Origin: Schaalia sp. 19OD2882
Lineage (GTDB): Bacteria > Actinomycetota > Actinomycetes > Actinomycetales > Actinomycetaceae
Direction of reading: 5' to 3'
DNA: 64,000 nucleotides
NCBI RefSeq assembly: GCF_018986735.1
Contig: NZ_CP065521.1
Span: 2,499,836 to 2,563,835 of the forward strand
Shown: one piece after another, positions 28,971-38,560 of the stretch
Position numbering within the stretch: position 1 is the stretch's first letter
Layout of the letters: each line of letters begins with the position of its first letter
Program-made: the position numbers and the translations under genes
Notes under the pieces: generated by a model
Database searches by the model: none
The model's input: only the letters and a program-made list of their open reading frames with translations
Told to the model about the DNA's origin: nothing

Positions 28971-31559
28971 ATGTCTGTCGAACCCACGCCGCCCTCGTCC
29001 TCGATCGAAAACACCCCGTCTCCCGCACGTGCCGGAGAGGATCCGACCACGACACCGGCCTCGGTGGACCTGCCCGAGGCCGTGGGGTCACAGCCGCCTC
29101 TTGCCCCGCCGGTTGCGGCCAAGAAGTACGGCCGACGTGTGCGCAATGTGCACGGCGACCACTTCGACGACCCGTGGGACTGGCTGCGCGACAAGGACGA
29201 TCCCGAGGTCCTGGCCCACCTGCGTGCCGAGAACGCGTGGACCGATCGCATGTGCGCCGCTCAGGTGGGCCTCGCCGAGTCCTTGGTGGACGAGATTCAC
29301 GCGCTCTCCCCTCGGGTGGAGGTGACAGTGCCCGTCCTGGAGGCCGGGTACTGGTGGTATTCGCGGCGCGCCGAGCCCGGAGCCTATCTCAGCCATCATC
29401 GTGTTCCCGCTCAGGGCGCCCCTGACCAGCCGCTCGCCGATGCCGCCTCGCCCACCGCCGGCGCCGACTCGCCGGCTGGGGCCGCGAACCCGTCGTCCAC
29501 CGCTTCGGCGGCTCCGCCGCTTCTGCCTCCCCGGGTGCTTCCCGGCCTCGCCCTGCCCGGCGAGCAATTGGTGGTCGACGAGAACGAGTGGGCCCGTGGC
29601 CAAGAGTTCTTCCGCTTGGTCGGCCTGACCCCGAGCCCGTGTGGGCGCTTGGTTGCCTGGGCACGCGACCTCAGTGGCGACGAGCGATGGACGTGGATCG
29701 TCATGGAGGTGGACACCGGCACCGTCATCGACCAGTCGGTGACAGGTGCGGGTCACGGCTTGGCGTGGGCGGCCGACTCCGGGTCCTTCATCTACACGCG
29801 GGTCGACGAGGCGTGGCGCCAGCACGAGGTGTGGCTGCACCGAGTGGGCGAGGAGGCCTCCAGCGACACACTGTTGCTCAGCGAAGCCGACGAGGGCTTC
29901 GACCTGTGGTTCTCGCCCTCGAACGACCCGGACCACGTGGCCGTGCACTCGACCTCGACGACGACTGGCGAAGCATGGGTGTGGCTGCCGGCTGTGCCCG
30001 AGTGCCCGCCGCTGCCGGCCACTGGCCGGCGCGAGGGAGTGCTGCTCAGCGTCGAACCGGCTGGCGACCACCTGCTGGTCGTGCATTCGGCATCGACTGA
30101 CGAAGGTTCGCTGGCGACCGCCCCACTTCCACGTGACCTGCGCGAATGCGCATGTGCTGTGGTTGGTGGAATGCGGAGGGAATCCGCTGGTGCGGCCGAG
30201 GGCGGGGAGGTCCTCGGGGTCGATGCGGCCTCGCCCACGACCTCGCCGGTGCCTGCTGGCGCACCCTGGTCCCCCTTCGCACCGGAGTCGACATGGGTCA
30301 GCGTGCGCGAGCCGGGTCCAGGTGAACGCATTGTCTCGGTGGAGGCGTGGGCGGACTTCTGCGTGGTCTCGATGCGCTCGGGCGCCTTGACGCGCTTGGA
30401 GTGCCACCAGCGCCGAATCCCCCTCGTTTCGCACACAATGTCCCGGCCCTCGCAAGCCGGCGCGGCTGAGACCTGCACTGACGCGATGCTCACGGGTGAC
30501 GGCGGCGCCACACCGGCCGCATTGTGTGCGCAACCGCTGGGGGATGTGTGGGGCCCCGGCCGATTCGTCGAGGTCGACAGCCCGATCCACACCATCGAGG
30601 TGATCTCCGGCCCATTCCATGACACGTCATTCCGCATCGTCCACCAGAGCATCACCGTGCCTCCCACATGGGAGCAGGTCGACGCACGCACCGGAACCCG
30701 CACCCACCTTCGCACCCTCGAGGTGCCCGGCTGGAACCCCGCCGACTTCGTCGAAGAACGCGTCTGGGTGCACGCCCGCGACGGCCGCACGGACGTGCCG
30801 GTGACCCTGGTGCGCCGCTCCGACCTGCGCCCCGACGGCACCAACCCCGGCTGGCTGCACGGCTACGGCTCCTACGAGATCAGTTTCGACCCGACCTTCG
30901 AGGCCATGCGCTTGCCGATGCTGCGCCGAGGAGTCGTCCACGCGATCGCTCATGTGCGCGGCGGCGGCGAGTTGGGCAGGGCCTGGTACGAGGACGGGAA
31001 GAAGCTGGCGAAGGTCAACTCCTTCACCGACTTCGTCGACGTGGGGCGCTGGCTGCTGAGCTCGGGGTGGGTGGCTGCCGATCGCCTGGCAGCCGAAGGT
31101 CGCAGCGCAGGTGGGCTGCTCATGGGCGCCGTGCTCAATGCGGCGCCGGAGACCTTCCGCGTCATTTTGGCCGGGGTGCCTTTCGTCGATGCGCTGACGA
31201 CGATCCTTGACCCGTCACTGCCGCTGACCGTGGGCGAGTGGGAGGAGTGGGGCAACCCGATCGAGGATGCCGAGGTCCACGCGGCGATGCGCGCCTACAC
31301 GCCTTACGAGAACGTCGCCGAGGGCGTCGTGCACCCGGCGGTCATGGCGACCACCGGCTTGAACGACACTCGGGTGTTCTTCGTCGAGCCGGCCAAGTGG
31401 GTGCAGCGTCTGCGTGAGGCGACGGCCTCGGACCCGCAGGAACGTCCGATCCTGCTGCGCACGGAGATGGTCGCCGGACATGGGGGCCGCTCCAAACGCG
31501 AGGACCTGTGGCGCGCCCGAGCCGAGGAGTTCGCTTTCGTCCTGACCCACCTCGGCTGA
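28971..31559 (+). CDS. ptrB: Oligopeptidase B-like serine peptidase (S9A)
   Basis: 862 residues. Matches to the prolyl oligopeptidase family: the N-terminal start of the propeller (DDPWDWLRDKDDPEVLAHL), GYEIS-type GYGSYEISFDP, HVRGGGELGRAWYEDG, catalytic Ser in EGRSAGGLLMG, Asp in TTGLNDTRV and His in VAGHGGRSKRED. Oligopeptidase B cuts short peptides after Arg or Lys in the cytoplasm. The usual length is about 700; here a 40-residue N-terminal tail and Ala/Ser/Pro-rich insertions (about residues 145-185 and 400-425) make it longer. The ATG at 28971 is the last start before the conserved region. Confidence 0.85.
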   Translation: MSVEPTPPSSSIENTPSPARAGEDPTTTPASVDLPEAVGSQPPLAPPVAAKKYGRRVRNVHGDHFDDPWDWLRDKDDPEVLAHLRAENAWTDRMCAAQVGLAESLVDEIHALSPRVEVTVPVLEAGYWWYSRRAEPGAYLSHHRVPAQGAPDQPLADAASPTAGADSPAGAANPSSTASAAPPLLPPRVLPGLALPGEQLVVDENEWARGQEFFRLVGLTPSPCGRLVAWARDLSGDERWTWIVMEVDTGTVIDQSVTGAGHGLAWAADSGSFIYTRVDEAWRQHEVWLHRVGEEASSDTLLLSEADEGFDLWFSPSNDPDHVAVHSTSTTTGEAWVWLPAVPECPPLPATGRREGVLLSVEPAGDHLLVVHSASTDEGSLATAPLPRDLRECACAVVGGMRRESAGAAEGGEVLGVDAASPTTSPVPAGAPWSPFAPESTWVSVREPGPGERIVSVEAWADFCVVSMRSGALTRLECHQRRIPLVSHTMSRPSQAGAAETCTDAMLTGDGGATPAALCAQPLGDVWGPGRFVEVDSPIHTIEVISGPFHDTSFRIVHQSITVPPTWEQVDARTGTRTHLRTLEVPGWNPADFVEERVWVHARDGRTDVPVTLVRRSDLRPDGTNPGWLHGYGSYEISFDPTFEAMRLPMLRRGVVHAIAHVRGGGELGRAWYEDGKKLAKVNSFTDFVDVGRWLLSSGWVAADRLAAEGRSAGGLLMGAVLNAAPETFRVILAGVPFVDALTTILDPSLPLTVGEWEEWGNPIEDAEVHAAMRAYTPYENVAEGVVHPAVMATTGLNDTRVFFVEPAKWVQRLREATASDPQERPILLRTEMVAGHGGRSKREDLWRARAEEFAFVLTHLG

Positions 31560-31578
31560 CTCGGCCGGGACGGCTGCG

Positions 31579-31600
31579 GCGTGTGCGGCACGGCACACGC
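31579..31600 (+). terminator. Hairpin after the S9 peptidase gene
   Basis: GCGTGTGC and GCACACGC form a perfect 8-base stem with a 6-base loop, 20 bases after the stop codon. There is no T-tract, as is usual for GC-rich actinobacterial hairpins. Confidence 0.5.
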
Positions 31601-31714
31601 AGGGCACGGCAGCCACGATCTCAAGGTTGTGACCTGTACGATCTGTGGTGTTCCCGTGTGGAGACGTCCACCGGAAAGCCATCAACCAGAACGCGCGCAC
31701 CTGGAGGCACCGCG

Positions 31715-32350
31715 ATGAGCAACGCACCCCACATCGTCGTCATCGATGACCACGAAATCGTCGGACACGGAGTCGCACACGCCTTCCACGTGCAGGGCGT
31801 CGACGCCGAGGTCACATGGTTCCCCGACCTGAAGTCGGCCACCTTGGCCAAGGGTGACATCGCCGTCCTGGATCTGCGCCTGGCGGACTCGTCCACCCCG
31901 ACCGAGAACATCCAGTCGCTGATGGCCCAGGAGATCCCCGTGGTCATCTACACCTCGGCCGACGACCCGGTGCTGGTGCGCGAGGCCATCTCGGCCGGCG
32001 CACTGTCGATCGTCCGCAAGTCCACCGGCTCGCACGAAATCGTCGAGGCCGTGCAGGAGGCCGCTGAGGGCCGCACCCGCCCGGGCCTGGACTGGGCGGC
32101 GGCCCTGGACGCCGACGACGACTTCGTCACCTCGCACCTGTCGGCGCTGGAGGCCCAGGTTCTGGCCCGTTACGCCTCGGGGGAGGCCTCGGATGCGGTG
32201 GCCCGTGCGCTCGGCATCTCGAAGAACACGGTGAACACCTACATTGCCCGCATCCGCGACAAGTACCGCCAGGCCGGCCGCACCGCCGAGTCCCGCGTGG
32301 ACCTGTTCCGTCGCGCCGCCGAAGACGGCCTGGTCAGCTACTTCGACTGA
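31715..32350 (+). CDS. LuxR/NarL-type response regulator
   Basis: 211 residues. The receiver starts HIVVIDDHEIVGHGVAHAF, has a likely phosphoacceptor Asp in IAVLDLRLAD and a Lys in LSIVRKSTGS. The C-terminal HTH is LSALEAQVLARYASGEASDA then VARALGISKNTVNTYIARIR. CTGGAGG precedes the ATG. The probable partner is the sensor kinase at 33269, with the RNase HI gene in between. Target genes are unknown. Confidence 0.88.
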   Translation: MSNAPHIVVIDDHEIVGHGVAHAFHVQGVDAEVTWFPDLKSATLAKGDIAVLDLRLADSSTPTENIQSLMAQEIPVVIYTSADDPVLVREAISAGALSIVRKSTGSHEIVEAVQEAAEGRTRPGLDWAAALDADDDFVTSHLSALEAQVLARYASGEASDAVARALGISKNTVNTYIARIRDKYRQAGRTAESRVDLFRRAAEDGLVSYFD

Positions 32351-32405
32351 CCGGACCACACCGGGCCGACGCCACCATCCGCCACGACACCGCACCCCGG
32401 GTGAC

Positions 32406-33260
32406 ATGATGACGATCACCGCTGCCGTTGACGGTTCGGCCTTGGGAAACCCGGGTCCTGCCGGTTGGGCGTGGGTGGTCTCCGAGGATTGTTGGGACGC
32501 CGGCGGCTGGGACCACGCGACCAACAACATCGGTGAGCTCACCGCCGTCCTCGAACTGCTGCGCGCCACAGCCGCGGCGGGCCTGGCCGACGAGCCCCTG
32601 CACGTCCTGGCCGACTCGCAATATGCGATCAATGTCGTGTCCAAGTGGCGTCCGGGTTGGAAGAAGCGCGGCTGGACCAAGGCCGACAAGCAGCCGATCA
32701 AGAACCTCGACCTGGTCAAGGAGATCGACCGGGCAATCCAGGGGCGCACCGTCACCTTCGAGTGGGTCAAGGGCCACGCCGGCCACCCGATGAACGAGCG
32801 CGCCGACGACTTGGCGCGCGCCTGCGCCGAAGCCTTCCGGGATGGCCGAGTCCCGCCCGGCGGCCCCGGTTTCGCCAAGACCTCCGCCCCGGGGGACGAG
32901 GGCGAGACCTCTTCTCTTCCAGCGGCTCCGACCCCCGCCCTCGTCACCGCCGAGGACGTGCGCGCCGCACACACCCGCTTCATCCGCGCCTGGGTGGCCG
33001 GCGAGACGGCAGCTCTGACGGAACTCGCGGCCCCCGGCTGCCACCGCGTGTGGCCCCAAGGGCGCATCACCGAGGAACTGGCCGGCAGTGCGCCCACCGG
33101 ACTCAAGGTGGGCGGAATGGACGTGCGCGAAGTCGCCCCCGGAGCGTGGCTGGTGTGCCACCGATCCACTTGGGCGGGCGGAAGCTCCTTCGACTCGTCC
33201 CTGTGGACCGCGGCGCCGGGCCTCAAGGTCGTCCACGTCCAGTCGACGATGCTGGCCTGA
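32406..33260 (+). CDS. rnhA: Ribonuclease HI fused to a C-terminal NTF2-like domain
   Basis: 284 residues. Residues 1-140 are RNase HI, which cuts the RNA strand of RNA-DNA hybrids; catalytic residues are seen in VDGSALGNPGPAG (Asp), NIGELTAV (Glu), VLADSQYAI (Asp) and NERADDLA (Asp). After an Ala/Pro linker that contains GDEGE, residues about 180-284 (RAAHTRFIRAWVAGETAALT, WLVCHRSTWAGGSS) resemble a DUF4440/SnoaL-type NTF2 fold. Single-domain RNase HI is about 150 residues, so this is a fusion. It lies between the regulator and the kinase genes. Confidence 0.85.
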   Translation: MMTITAAVDGSALGNPGPAGWAWVVSEDCWDAGGWDHATNNIGELTAVLELLRATAAAGLADEPLHVLADSQYAINVVSKWRPGWKKRGWTKADKQPIKNLDLVKEIDRAIQGRTVTFEWVKGHAGHPMNERADDLARACAEAFRDGRVPPGGPGFAKTSAPGDEGETSSLPAAPTPALVTAEDVRAAHTRFIRAWVAGETAALTELAAPGCHRVWPQGRITEELAGSAPTGLKVGGMDVREVAPGAWLVCHRSTWAGGSSFDSSLWTAAPGLKVVHVQSTMLA

Positions 33261-33268
33261 GGTCACCC

Positions 33269-35854
33269 ATGCGACTCCAGCCGCCTTCACTGCCCACCCG
33301 CAGCCAGGCCCGCACCATCCCGTGGGACGACCGCGAAGTCAGCGTCATCGCAGCTCCCGCAGCTTTCGGAGCGTGGCGTCTGCGTCGGGTCGGACGCAAC
33401 CACATCGACCTCAGGCGCTCCTTGGCCGTCATGGGCGGCCTCGTGTCCGTCATCATCGACCTGCTGTTCCTGTCCGACTTCGCCCCGGAGTTCCGCAGGG
33501 TCGGGGCGGCTCTCACGTGGATCGGGTACGTGCCCGTGCACGTCCTGCCGCCCGTCATCGCGCTGATCGCCGCCATCCAGCTGTACCGGGACCGCCGTCA
33601 GAAGGAGCCGGCACACCTGACGCAGGAGGACCACAATCCGACCCTGGTGACTCTGCGCCTCGGAGCCGGAAGGTCCCGCCTCGACTACGTGTGGGAGACC
33701 CTCACCGTCATCCACCTGGTCCTGTACGCGCTGTCCTCCGCCACCTTCTTCTACCTGCGTGTCACCGACCCCGCCCGCATGTGGACCGGCCAGGAGTGGA
33801 CCACTCCGCTCACGCACCAGCTGCCCGTGGCCGTGCCTCTGGCGGCCATCACGCTGTCGCTGGTCTGGCGTTTCACCTACGTCGTTGTCGTTGCGCCCGT
33901 GCACATGGTGCTCACCTCGACCGTGCCGTGGCCCGTGGACCTGCACGCGGTCGTGTCGGTGACCATGCTCTTGGCGCACGGGTTGCTGACCCTGGGGATG
34001 TTCTCCTGGCTGCTGCGCCAGACCAGCGTCCTGGACCGCTCCGAACGCGCCCACTGGAGCGAGACCGACCGCCTCGTGGAACGCCAGGCAAGCTCCCTTG
34101 CGCGCCAACGCGCCAACGACTTCATCCACGACCACGTGCTCTCCGCACTGGCCCCCGTCATCGCCGGTGTGGAGGACCGCGAGCAACTGCGTCGCGCCGC
34201 TTCCGTGGCCAAAGCGGCACTGACGATGTCAGTTGACAAGCAGGTTCCACGCCACGCCTCCGACGTCTTCGCCACCATCCGCCACCAGGTTGAGGCCATG
34301 GGTGTGCCCGTGCGCATCCAGGTGTTGGTCGAAGAGGACGTCCTGCTGCCCGCCCTCGTGGCCACCGCACTGTCGGACTGCGCCTTCGAAACCCTGTCGA
34401 ACTCCCGAAAACACGCCGTCCCAGCTCATGGTGCAGGCGCCACACGGAAGGTCGACCGCTGGGTGAGACTCTCGGCCGCCAACGGGCGAGTGGGCGTCGT
34501 GGTGGGGGACGACGGTGCAGGCTTCGAACTGCGCAAGGTCAACCGCACCCGTCACGGCTTGCAGCACTCGTTGAACACCCGGATCGAGGACGTGGGTGGA
34601 CGAGTCGGGATCTTCACCGCGCCGGGCGCCGGCACGATCATCGACATCGGCTGGTTCGAGAAGGCTCCCGTGTGTTCGCCGCTGGCACCGTGGCCGGAGA
34701 TCCTCCGCCAGGCCGAGGCCTCCGGGACCGAAGGCACCCCACGTACTCTGCCGACCCGCCCCTCCCATCCGGTCCACGCGCTGGCCTCGACAAAGCAGGG
34801 GCGCCGGGGGCGCTCCGCCGATGACGACGACCCGTCGACACTGGACGCGATCCCGTGGCAGGAGCCGTTCTCGGCCGCCATGGAGAAGCGCAGCAGCCGC
34901 TTCCTGGCGGCAGTCGGCGCCGGCGCCCACCTGTTGTGCCTGCTCCTGGCCTTGGAGTTGTACACCTCGAACATTGCCGCATGGTTGGCCTTCGGGACCA
35001 TCGCGATCAGCGCCCTGGTCCTGGTGTTGCCGCGTTCCAACACGGTCATGGCCACCCAGACGGGCTACGAGATGGCGCTGGGGGCGATCCTGGGCAACAT
35101 GACCCTGTATTCGGCCATCCCCTTGGGGGCAAGCCCCGGCTGGGCGGATTGGTCGACCTCGGCCCTGGCAATGATCTGCTACGGCCTGTTGGTGCGGGGG
35201 CGCCGCGGACCCGTGTACCTCATCCAGGGGGCCGCACTGTTCACGACCGGCGCCTGGCTGGTCCAGGGCCACCAGAGCCTGCTGGAACTGGTCCATCACA
35301 ACGGGCCACTGGTGGGCACAGTCTTCGTGTGGGGGCTGGTCACTCGCTTGGCCCAGCACACCAGCACCGCCACCCGCCGGCAGATGCGGCGCTCACAGTT
35401 GCGCACCGCGCGCAGCCGCATCGAGGAGGAGGTCACCCAGGTCATGCAGACCACCCTGTCCTCCGTCTCCCACCGTGTGACCCCCGTCCTGGACGGAGTC
35501 ATCGGCGACGGCGAGCTCACGCCTGAGCTGGTCACCCAGGCGCGCCTGGTCGAGGCCGAGTTGCGTGACGGCATTCGCGCCCAGTTCTTCGTCGGCACCC
35601 AGGTGACCAGTGCGGCACGCCGGGCGCGCGCCCGCGGGGTGGAGCTGGTCCTGCTGGACGACAATCGTGGCGCCTACATTCCCGAGGCCGTACGTCGCCG
35701 CGTCCTGGAGTACGTGGTCGTCGCCCTGGACACGACGGCGGAGGGCAGCCTCGTCATCCGCCTGCTTCCTCCGGGACGTCCTTTCCTGTTGACCATCACC
35801 CGCAACTCCCAGGCGCTGTTGCGTCTGGACGACGAAGGCCTGCCCGTCGCCTGA
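33269..35854 (+). CDS. Double-module membrane sensor histidine kinase
   Basis: 861 residues. Module 1: five or six membrane helices (about 50-255), a helix with a His-rich phosphoacceptor site (RANDFIHDHVLSALAPVIAG, near residue 287) and a HATPase with a G-box (VVGDDGAGFEL, near 412). Module 2 after residue about 550: six more helices (550-710), then SSVSHRVTPVLDGVIG, which mimics the first site, and a short degenerate ATPase-like end. It starts 8 bases after the RNase HI stop and likely pairs with the LuxR regulator at 31715. The repeated layout suggests fusion of two kinases, the second without catalytic parts. Confidence 0.7.
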   Translation: MRLQPPSLPTRSQARTIPWDDREVSVIAAPAAFGAWRLRRVGRNHIDLRRSLAVMGGLVSVIIDLLFLSDFAPEFRRVGAALTWIGYVPVHVLPPVIALIAAIQLYRDRRQKEPAHLTQEDHNPTLVTLRLGAGRSRLDYVWETLTVIHLVLYALSSATFFYLRVTDPARMWTGQEWTTPLTHQLPVAVPLAAITLSLVWRFTYVVVVAPVHMVLTSTVPWPVDLHAVVSVTMLLAHGLLTLGMFSWLLRQTSVLDRSERAHWSETDRLVERQASSLARQRANDFIHDHVLSALAPVIAGVEDREQLRRAASVAKAALTMSVDKQVPRHASDVFATIRHQVEAMGVPVRIQVLVEEDVLLPALVATALSDCAFETLSNSRKHAVPAHGAGATRKVDRWVRLSAANGRVGVVVGDDGAGFELRKVNRTRHGLQHSLNTRIEDVGGRVGIFTAPGAGTIIDIGWFEKAPVCSPLAPWPEILRQAEASGTEGTPRTLPTRPSHPVHALASTKQGRRGRSADDDDPSTLDAIPWQEPFSAAMEKRSSRFLAAVGAGAHLLCLLLALELYTSNIAAWLAFGTIAISALVLVLPRSNTVMATQTGYEMALGAILGNMTLYSAIPLGASPGWADWSTSALAMICYGLLVRGRRGPVYLIQGAALFTTGAWLVQGHQSLLELVHHNGPLVGTVFVWGLVTRLAQHTSTATRRQMRRSQLRTARSRIEEEVTQVMQTTLSSVSHRVTPVLDGVIGDGELTPELVTQARLVEAELRDGIRAQFFVGTQVTSAARRARARGVELVLLDDNRGAYIPEAVRRRVLEYVVVALDTTAEGSLVIRLLPPGRPFLLTITRNSQALLRLDDEGLPVA

Positions 35855-35971
35855 GGGTGCGGAGCCCCGAAGGTCCCTGCTCGCCACTGGCCCGCCAGCG
35901 CGACTCCACCGCCCAGGGCTCGTCCCGCCCACCCGTGCCGCGAACGCATTCCTCGACCTCCCCACTCGGCG

Positions 35972-35985
35972 GCCCCGCCCTCGTC
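35972..35985. repeat. Copy of the GCCCCGCCCTCGTC motif
   Basis: An exact 14-base copy in the gap before azlC. Identical copies on the same strand are at 38607, 41028 and 41049, and a reverse copy lies inside the gene at 20675. Confidence 0.6.
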
Positions 35986-36047
35986 ACACGTTTGCGTCCG
36001 GATGGACGATTCTGCGCGGGCAGGGCGCCGCCCGCGACAATCGGGCC

Positions 36048-36851
36048 GTGGACGTTCCCGGGCACAAGCACCACCCGCAGGAGAGGCGGGGCACTGGCGA
36101 GGCGGCGTCTCGCGTCCGTCTGCGCGCCGCCCCGGCCACCTCGACGGGCAGGGAGATCGTCGAGGGGCTGCGCATCGTCGCCCCTGCGGCGCTGGGGTAC
36201 GTGCCCTTGGGCATTGCCTTCGGGCTGCTGGTGGCCCAGTCGAACCTGCCGTGGTGGATGGCGCCGGCCCTGTCGTTGACCGCCTATTCGGGGTCGGCGG
36301 AACTGCTCCTCGTGGGCTTGGCATCGGCGGGGACTCCGCTGGCGACCATTGCGGTGACGACCTTCCTGGTGAACTCGCGCCACGTGTTCTACGCGTTCTC
36401 CTTCCCGTTGAAGGCGGTGCGTGGCCCAGGTGCGAGGCTCTACTCGATGTACGCCCTGGTGGACGAGGCCTACGCCCTGACCGTCGCTCGCCCCCAGGGG
36501 TGGACCCACACGCGCCTCCTTGCGATGCAGGTGGCTCTGCAGTCGACGTGGGTGGCGTCAGGACTTGTCGGGGTGGGGACGGGCTCCCTGCTGCCGGGCA
36601 GGATCGAGGGACTGGACTTCGCCCTGTGCGCCATGTTCATCACCCTGGCGTTGGATGCGGCTCGCACCCGGGCGGAGGTTCCGTCCGTGTTGTTGGCGGG
36701 CCTTGCCATGATCCTGGCGTGGTTCCTCGCCCCCGGGCAGTGGTTGCTCACGTCGTTGGGGGTCTTCGTGGGCCTGCTGTGCCTGCGTCACCTGTGGGTG
36801 CGCGCCGGGTCGTGGCGCACCCGTGACGAGGGCGGGCAGGTGCGCTCATGA
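36048..36851 (+). CDS. azlC: AzlC-family branched-chain amino acid exporter subunit
   Basis: 267 residues with about six membrane helices. The typical start, GLRIVAPAALGYVPLGIAFG, is followed by SLTAYSGSAELLL and NSRHVFYAFSFPLK, the AzlC signature. With AzlD it exports branched-chain amino acids in characterised cases. The start is a GTG at 36048. The stop overlaps the azlD ATG (ATGA at 36848-36851). The last residues (TRDEGGQVRS) are encoded by another copy of the GACGAGGGCGGG motif. Confidence 0.9.
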   Translation: MDVPGHKHHPQERRGTGEAASRVRLRAAPATSTGREIVEGLRIVAPAALGYVPLGIAFGLLVAQSNLPWWMAPALSLTAYSGSAELLLVGLASAGTPLATIAVTTFLVNSRHVFYAFSFPLKAVRGPGARLYSMYALVDEAYALTVARPQGWTHTRLLAMQVALQSTWVASGLVGVGTGSLLPGRIEGLDFALCAMFITLALDAARTRAEVPSVLLAGLAMILAWFLAPGQWLLTSLGVFVGLLCLRHLWVRAGSWRTRDEGGQVRS

Positions 36852-37180
36852 CCCCGACTCTTGGCTATCTGCTGGCGGTGCTCGGCATCGTCCTGGTCAT
36901 TGACTTCGCCCTGCGAGCACTGCCCTTTGCAATCCTCGAACCTTTGCGGGAGTCGCGTTTCGTGCGGGACATGGGCCGGTGGATGCCTGCCGGAATCCTC
37001 TTCGTGCTTGCTGTCGTGACCCTTCAGGGACACATGGTGGCGGTGCCCGGGAAGTGGTGGGCGGCGGCGGTGGCCACAGGGTTGACGGTGGCCACGCATC
37101 TGCTGGGTGGGCGGCGGATGATGCTGAGCATCCTCGTGGGCACTGCCAGTTACGTCGCTCTGCTCGCCCTGAGCACCTGA
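36848..37180 (+). CDS. azlD: AzlD-family partner subunit
   Basis: 110 residues, four membrane helices (YLLAVLGIVLVIDFALRALP, ILFVLAVVTLQGHMVAVP, WAAAVATGLTVATHLL, LSILVGTASYVALLAL). Length, topology and translational overlap with azlC identify it as AzlD, the small subunit needed with AzlC for amino acid export. Confidence 0.88.
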   Translation: MTPTLGYLLAVLGIVLVIDFALRALPFAILEPLRESRFVRDMGRWMPAGILFVLAVVTLQGHMVAVPGKWWAAAVATGLTVATHLLGGRRMMLSILVGTASYVALLALST

Positions 37181-37221
37181 CCGGCCCGCTCTCGCCCGGT
37201 CTGCGGGGATAGGCTTCCCCC

Positions 37222-38559
37222 ATGGGCACCGTCACCTACCGCCAGCACTCCTGCACCGTCCACGAGCACCGATTCGACGTCCCCTTGGACCACATGCGCG
37301 CGGTCGGCGCCGACAACCCGACGATCGAGGTCTTCGCCCGCGAGGTCGTGCGTGACGGCGGCGAGGATCTGCCCCATGTCGTCCACCTGCAGGGAGGTCC
37401 GGGCCACGAGGCTCCACGCAACGGTGACTTCCACGACGGATTCGTCGGCCACCTGCTCAAGGACCACCGGGTGGTCCTGCTCGACCAGCGCGGCACCGGC
37501 CAGTCGACCCGCTTGGACGTGCGCAGCCTCCTCGAAGGCGGGGACTTCACCGGCACCGGCGGCACCGTGGACGCCCAGCGCCTGGCCGACCATTTGGCAC
37601 TGTTTCGCCAGGATCAGATCATCCGTGACGCGGAGGTCGTGCGCGAAGCCCTGACCGGCGGAAAGCCCTGGTCGACCATCGGCCAGTCCTACGGTGGATT
37701 CCTCACATTGGCCTATCTCTCGGCCTTCCCCGAGGCTCTGACGAAGTGCCTGGTCACGGGGGGACTTGCGGGAATGGTCCACGTCGACGAGATCTACAGG
37801 CGCACCTACGCCGCCACCGCCGCACGCAACGAGACCTACTTCCGCCGCCACCGGGCAGATCGGCGCACCATCCGCGAGATCGCCGCCCACCTGCGCGACA
37901 CGGAAGAACTGCTGCCCACGGGTGAACGCCTGACGCCCGCCCGATTCCGCTTGGTGGGCATGTCACTGGGCGGGAGTCTGCGCACGGACCTGTTGCACTA
38001 CCTCTTCGAGGGTCCGTGGGTCACGGTGGGCGGTCGCCGGCGCCTGTCGGCGGACTTCCTGGCGCAGGTCGGCACCCAGTTGGCGTGGACACCCATGTAC
38101 GCCGTCCTGCACGAGGCCATCTACGCGGGCGCCACCCCGGACTTGGCGGGCACGGCCACGAACTGGTCGGCCGAGCGACTCTCGCGTGAGGTCCCCGGAT
38201 TCCACCCCGACGCCGACCCCTTGGACGAGGCCGAGCCCTGGTACCTGTCCGGTGAGCACATGACTCGCGCCGCGATCGCAGAGGACCCGGCCACCCGCCC
38301 CTTCCTGGAGGCGGTCGACGTCATGGCGGCGCGCACCGACTGGCCGGCCGTGTACCTGCCGGAGGTCCTCAAGGACACGGAGGTGCCCGTGGCGGCAGCC
38401 GTCTACCACGACGACATGTTCGTCCCGCGTGACCTGTCGCTGGCCACTGCGGACCTGGTGGGCGCGCGCACATGGATCACCAACGAGTTCCAGCACGACG
38501 GCCTGCGGGCATCTGGAGGCACCGTGGTGGATCGTCTGGTGGATCTGCTGGCGGACTGA
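37222..38559 (+). CDS. Proline iminopeptidase-like peptidase (S33)
   Basis: A 445-residue alpha/beta hydrolase. HVVHLQGGPG is the oxyanion HGGPG-like motif, DQRGTGQSTRL is typical of prolyl aminopeptidases, and the nucleophile Ser156 lies in IGQSYGGFLTL. Later blocks are AVYHDDMFV (Asp) and ITNEFQHDGLRA (His). Such enzymes release N-terminal proline from peptides in the cytoplasm. The length and the cap domain match the S33 family. The ATG lies 42 bases after azlD, so it could be read through from azlCD. Confidence 0.85.
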   Translation: MGTVTYRQHSCTVHEHRFDVPLDHMRAVGADNPTIEVFAREVVRDGGEDLPHVVHLQGGPGHEAPRNGDFHDGFVGHLLKDHRVVLLDQRGTGQSTRLDVRSLLEGGDFTGTGGTVDAQRLADHLALFRQDQIIRDAEVVREALTGGKPWSTIGQSYGGFLTLAYLSAFPEALTKCLVTGGLAGMVHVDEIYRRTYAATAARNETYFRRHRADRRTIREIAAHLRDTEELLPTGERLTPARFRLVGMSLGGSLRTDLLHYLFEGPWVTVGGRRRLSADFLAQVGTQLAWTPMYAVLHEAIYAGATPDLAGTATNWSAERLSREVPGFHPDADPLDEAEPWYLSGEHMTRAAIAEDPATRPFLEAVDVMAARTDWPAVYLPEVLKDTEVPVAAAVYHDDMFVPRDLSLATADLVGARTWITNEFQHDGLRASGGTVVDRLVDLLAD

Positions 38560-38560
38560 A

